54,819 nucleotides of DNA from Chloroflexota bacterium (GTDB lineage: Bacteria; Chloroflexota; Anaerolineae; JAAEKA01): assembly GCA_029558955.1 (NCBI GenBank), contig JAKQCW010000136.1, forward strand, positions 1 through 54,819, written 5' to 3'. This document shows, in pieces, positions 53,848-54,819 of the stretch. A program made the position numbers and the translations under genes. The notes beneath the pieces were generated by a model that was given only the letters and a program-made list of their open reading frames with translations, searched no databases and was not told the origin of the DNA. Positions within the stretch are counted from its first letter, which is position 1. Each line of letters begins with the position of its first letter.

Positions 53848-54090
53848 AGGGTGAAGGGTGAACGGTAATCGGTGAACGGTGAACGGTGAACGGTTAACGG
53901 TTAACGGTGAACGGTAATCGGTGAACGGTGATCGGTGAACGGTAATTGTTTCACGGATTACGAGCTCCGAGTTACGAGTTACGGATTACGAGCTCCGAGT
54001 TACGAGTTACGGGTTACGCACAACCCTCATCCAAAAAAACCTCTACCACCATTCCGGTTACGCATTACGCATCACGCATTACGAGTCCTG
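53848..54090. repeat. Heptamer array containing both unit classes
   Basis: 53848-53943 is GGTGAAC/GGTTAAC/GGTAATC (7-bp units); it then changes to GGATTACGAGCTCCGAGTTA-type units (53952-54022) and ends in TTACGCATTACGCATCACGC (54058-54082). It fills the gap between chlD and the transporter gene. Confidence 0.88.
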
Positions 54091-54113
54091 CTTCCAGCCG
54101 CCAGTCCTTGCCC

Positions 54114-54819
54114 ATGCGACGTGATCAACTGACCGCTGATGCCGCGCTGCTTTTCGTTGCGGCGATCTGGGGCGCGACTTTTGTCATGGTGCAGGATGCG
54201 GTGACGGGCTTTCCCGTCTTTGCCTTCCTGGCCATGCGCTTCAGCCTGGCCAGCCTGGCGCTGCTCCCTTTTCTGCTGCGCAGTCGCCCGGCGCCGCCGG
54301 CCCCAGTACCCCGCCCCGCGGCCTCGACCCGGCTGGCGGCCGCGCTGCCGGGCATTCTGATCGGCGCAGCCCTTTTCGCAGGCTACGCCTTTCAGACCTT
54401 CGGGCTGCGCGAGACGACGCCGGCCAAGGCGGGCTTCATCACCGGCATGTCGGTGGTGCTGGTTCCGCTGGGCCAGGCCATCTTCCTGCGCCGGCCGCCG
54501 CGGCGCAACTCGCTCATCGGCGTGGCGCTGGCGGCCATCGGCCTGGCGCTGCTCAGCCTGCAAGCTGACCTGACGCTCAGCCGCGGCGATCTGCTGGTGC
54601 TGGCCTGCGCCATGGCCTTCGCCGCCCACATCCTGCTGATGGGCCGCTATGCGCCCGACTGGCAGCCGCTGCGTTTGGCCTTCGTGCAGATTGTGACGGT
54701 GGCGCTGCTCAGCGCGGCGGCGGCGTTGCTGCTGGAGCAGCCCATCGGCCGGCCGGCCGGCGGCGTCTGGTTCGCGGCCGCCTTCACCGGCCTGCTGGCC
54801 ACGGCCCTGGCTTTCTTCG
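54114..54819 (+). CDS. EamA/DMT-family transporter (3' partial)
   Basis: 235 residues are visible from the ATG at 54114 and the frame runs off the right edge. The first EamA repeat is clear: AAIWGATFVMVQDAVTGFPV, FLAMRFSLASLALLPFLL, then FAGYAFQTFGLRETTPAKAGFITGM and a second-repeat start (LLVLACAMAFAAHILLMGRYA). Hydrophobic segments alternate as expected for a 10-helix drug/metabolite transporter. Substrate unknown. A heptamer array lies directly upstream, so its promoter is in or beside the array. Confidence 0.82.
   Translation, partial: MRRDQLTADAALLFVAAIWGATFVMVQDAVTGFPVFAFLAMRFSLASLALLPFLLRSRPAPPAPVPRPAASTRLAAALPGILIGAALFAGYAFQTFGLRETTPAKAGFITGMSVVLVPLGQAIFLRRPPRRNSLIGVALAAIGLALLSLQADLTLSRGDLLVLACAMAFAAHILLMGRYAPDWQPLRLAFVQIVTVALLSAAAALLLEQPIGRPAGGVWFAAAFTGLLATALAFF

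Overview
The window is about 66% GC and densely coded on both strands. It most likely comes from a Chloroflexota bacterium of the Anaerolineae/Caldilineae type. The reasons are several exported proteins and lipoproteins with long Thr-Pro linkers carrying LysM, SH3 or FxLYD domains; a mix of Firmicutes-like genes (rny next to spoVS, holB next to ricT, DUF3048, YhaM-like); a TrpB2-type enzyme; and no outer-membrane or LPS genes. This placement is inference from gene content. No rRNA or tRNA gene was found.

Layout. 1-4 kb: C39-like peptidase with TPRs (cut by the left edge), MurJ flippase, methyltransferase. 4-11.3 kb: TrpB2, thioredoxin, then divergently holB-ricT; on the minus strand recX-rny-spoVS. 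11.3-12.07 kb: about 0.75 kb of non-coding, hairpin-rich DNA ending in an intrinsic terminator just before recX. 12-21.4 kb, plus strand: tilS, a small ORF, an RlmI-like methyltransferase, DUF3048 lipoprotein, GH99-like glycosidase, hpt, LysM-M23 peptidase, pfk. 21.5-26.4 kb: L25/Ctc, then a glycosidase-like/O-antigen-ligase-like fusion and a UDP-xylose-synthase-like epimerase. 26.4-39.4 kb: histidine kinase and methyltransferase (minus), lepA-rsmA, plsC and LysM lipoprotein (minus), glnS, YhaM-like, gltX, and a nitrilase-fold protein without catalytic residues. 39.6-48.8 kb, all minus: double DinB protein, fdhD, small membrane protein, a three-gene corrinoid methyl-transfer set (methyltransferase, B12 protein, RACo-like activator), an NSAR/OSBS-like enolase-superfamily enzyme and a COG3375-like GNAT. 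49-54.8 kb, plus: hydrolase lipoprotein with an in-frame repeat block, a small ORF, hicBA, the chelatase gene chlI/chlD and a cut EamA transporter.

Strongest observations. (1) chlI/chlD has the full layout of a programmed -1 frameshift: A_AAA_AAA, a 7-nt spacer and an 8-bp perfect GC-rich stem, after which the -1 frame is open into the VWA domain. One gene could therefore make both a chelatase small subunit and the medium subunit, and the corrinoid genes nearby fit a B12 role. (2) A genome-specific family of 7-bp-period arrays (CACCGTT-like and TTACGCA-like units, sometimes reversing orientation) fills at least six intergenic gaps. (3) At least three other repeat families occur, two of them inside reading frames. 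(4) Several genes have a -10 box exactly 6 nt before the start codon, the geometry of leaderless mRNAs. (5) A long structured non-coding segment ends in a terminator just upstream of recX.
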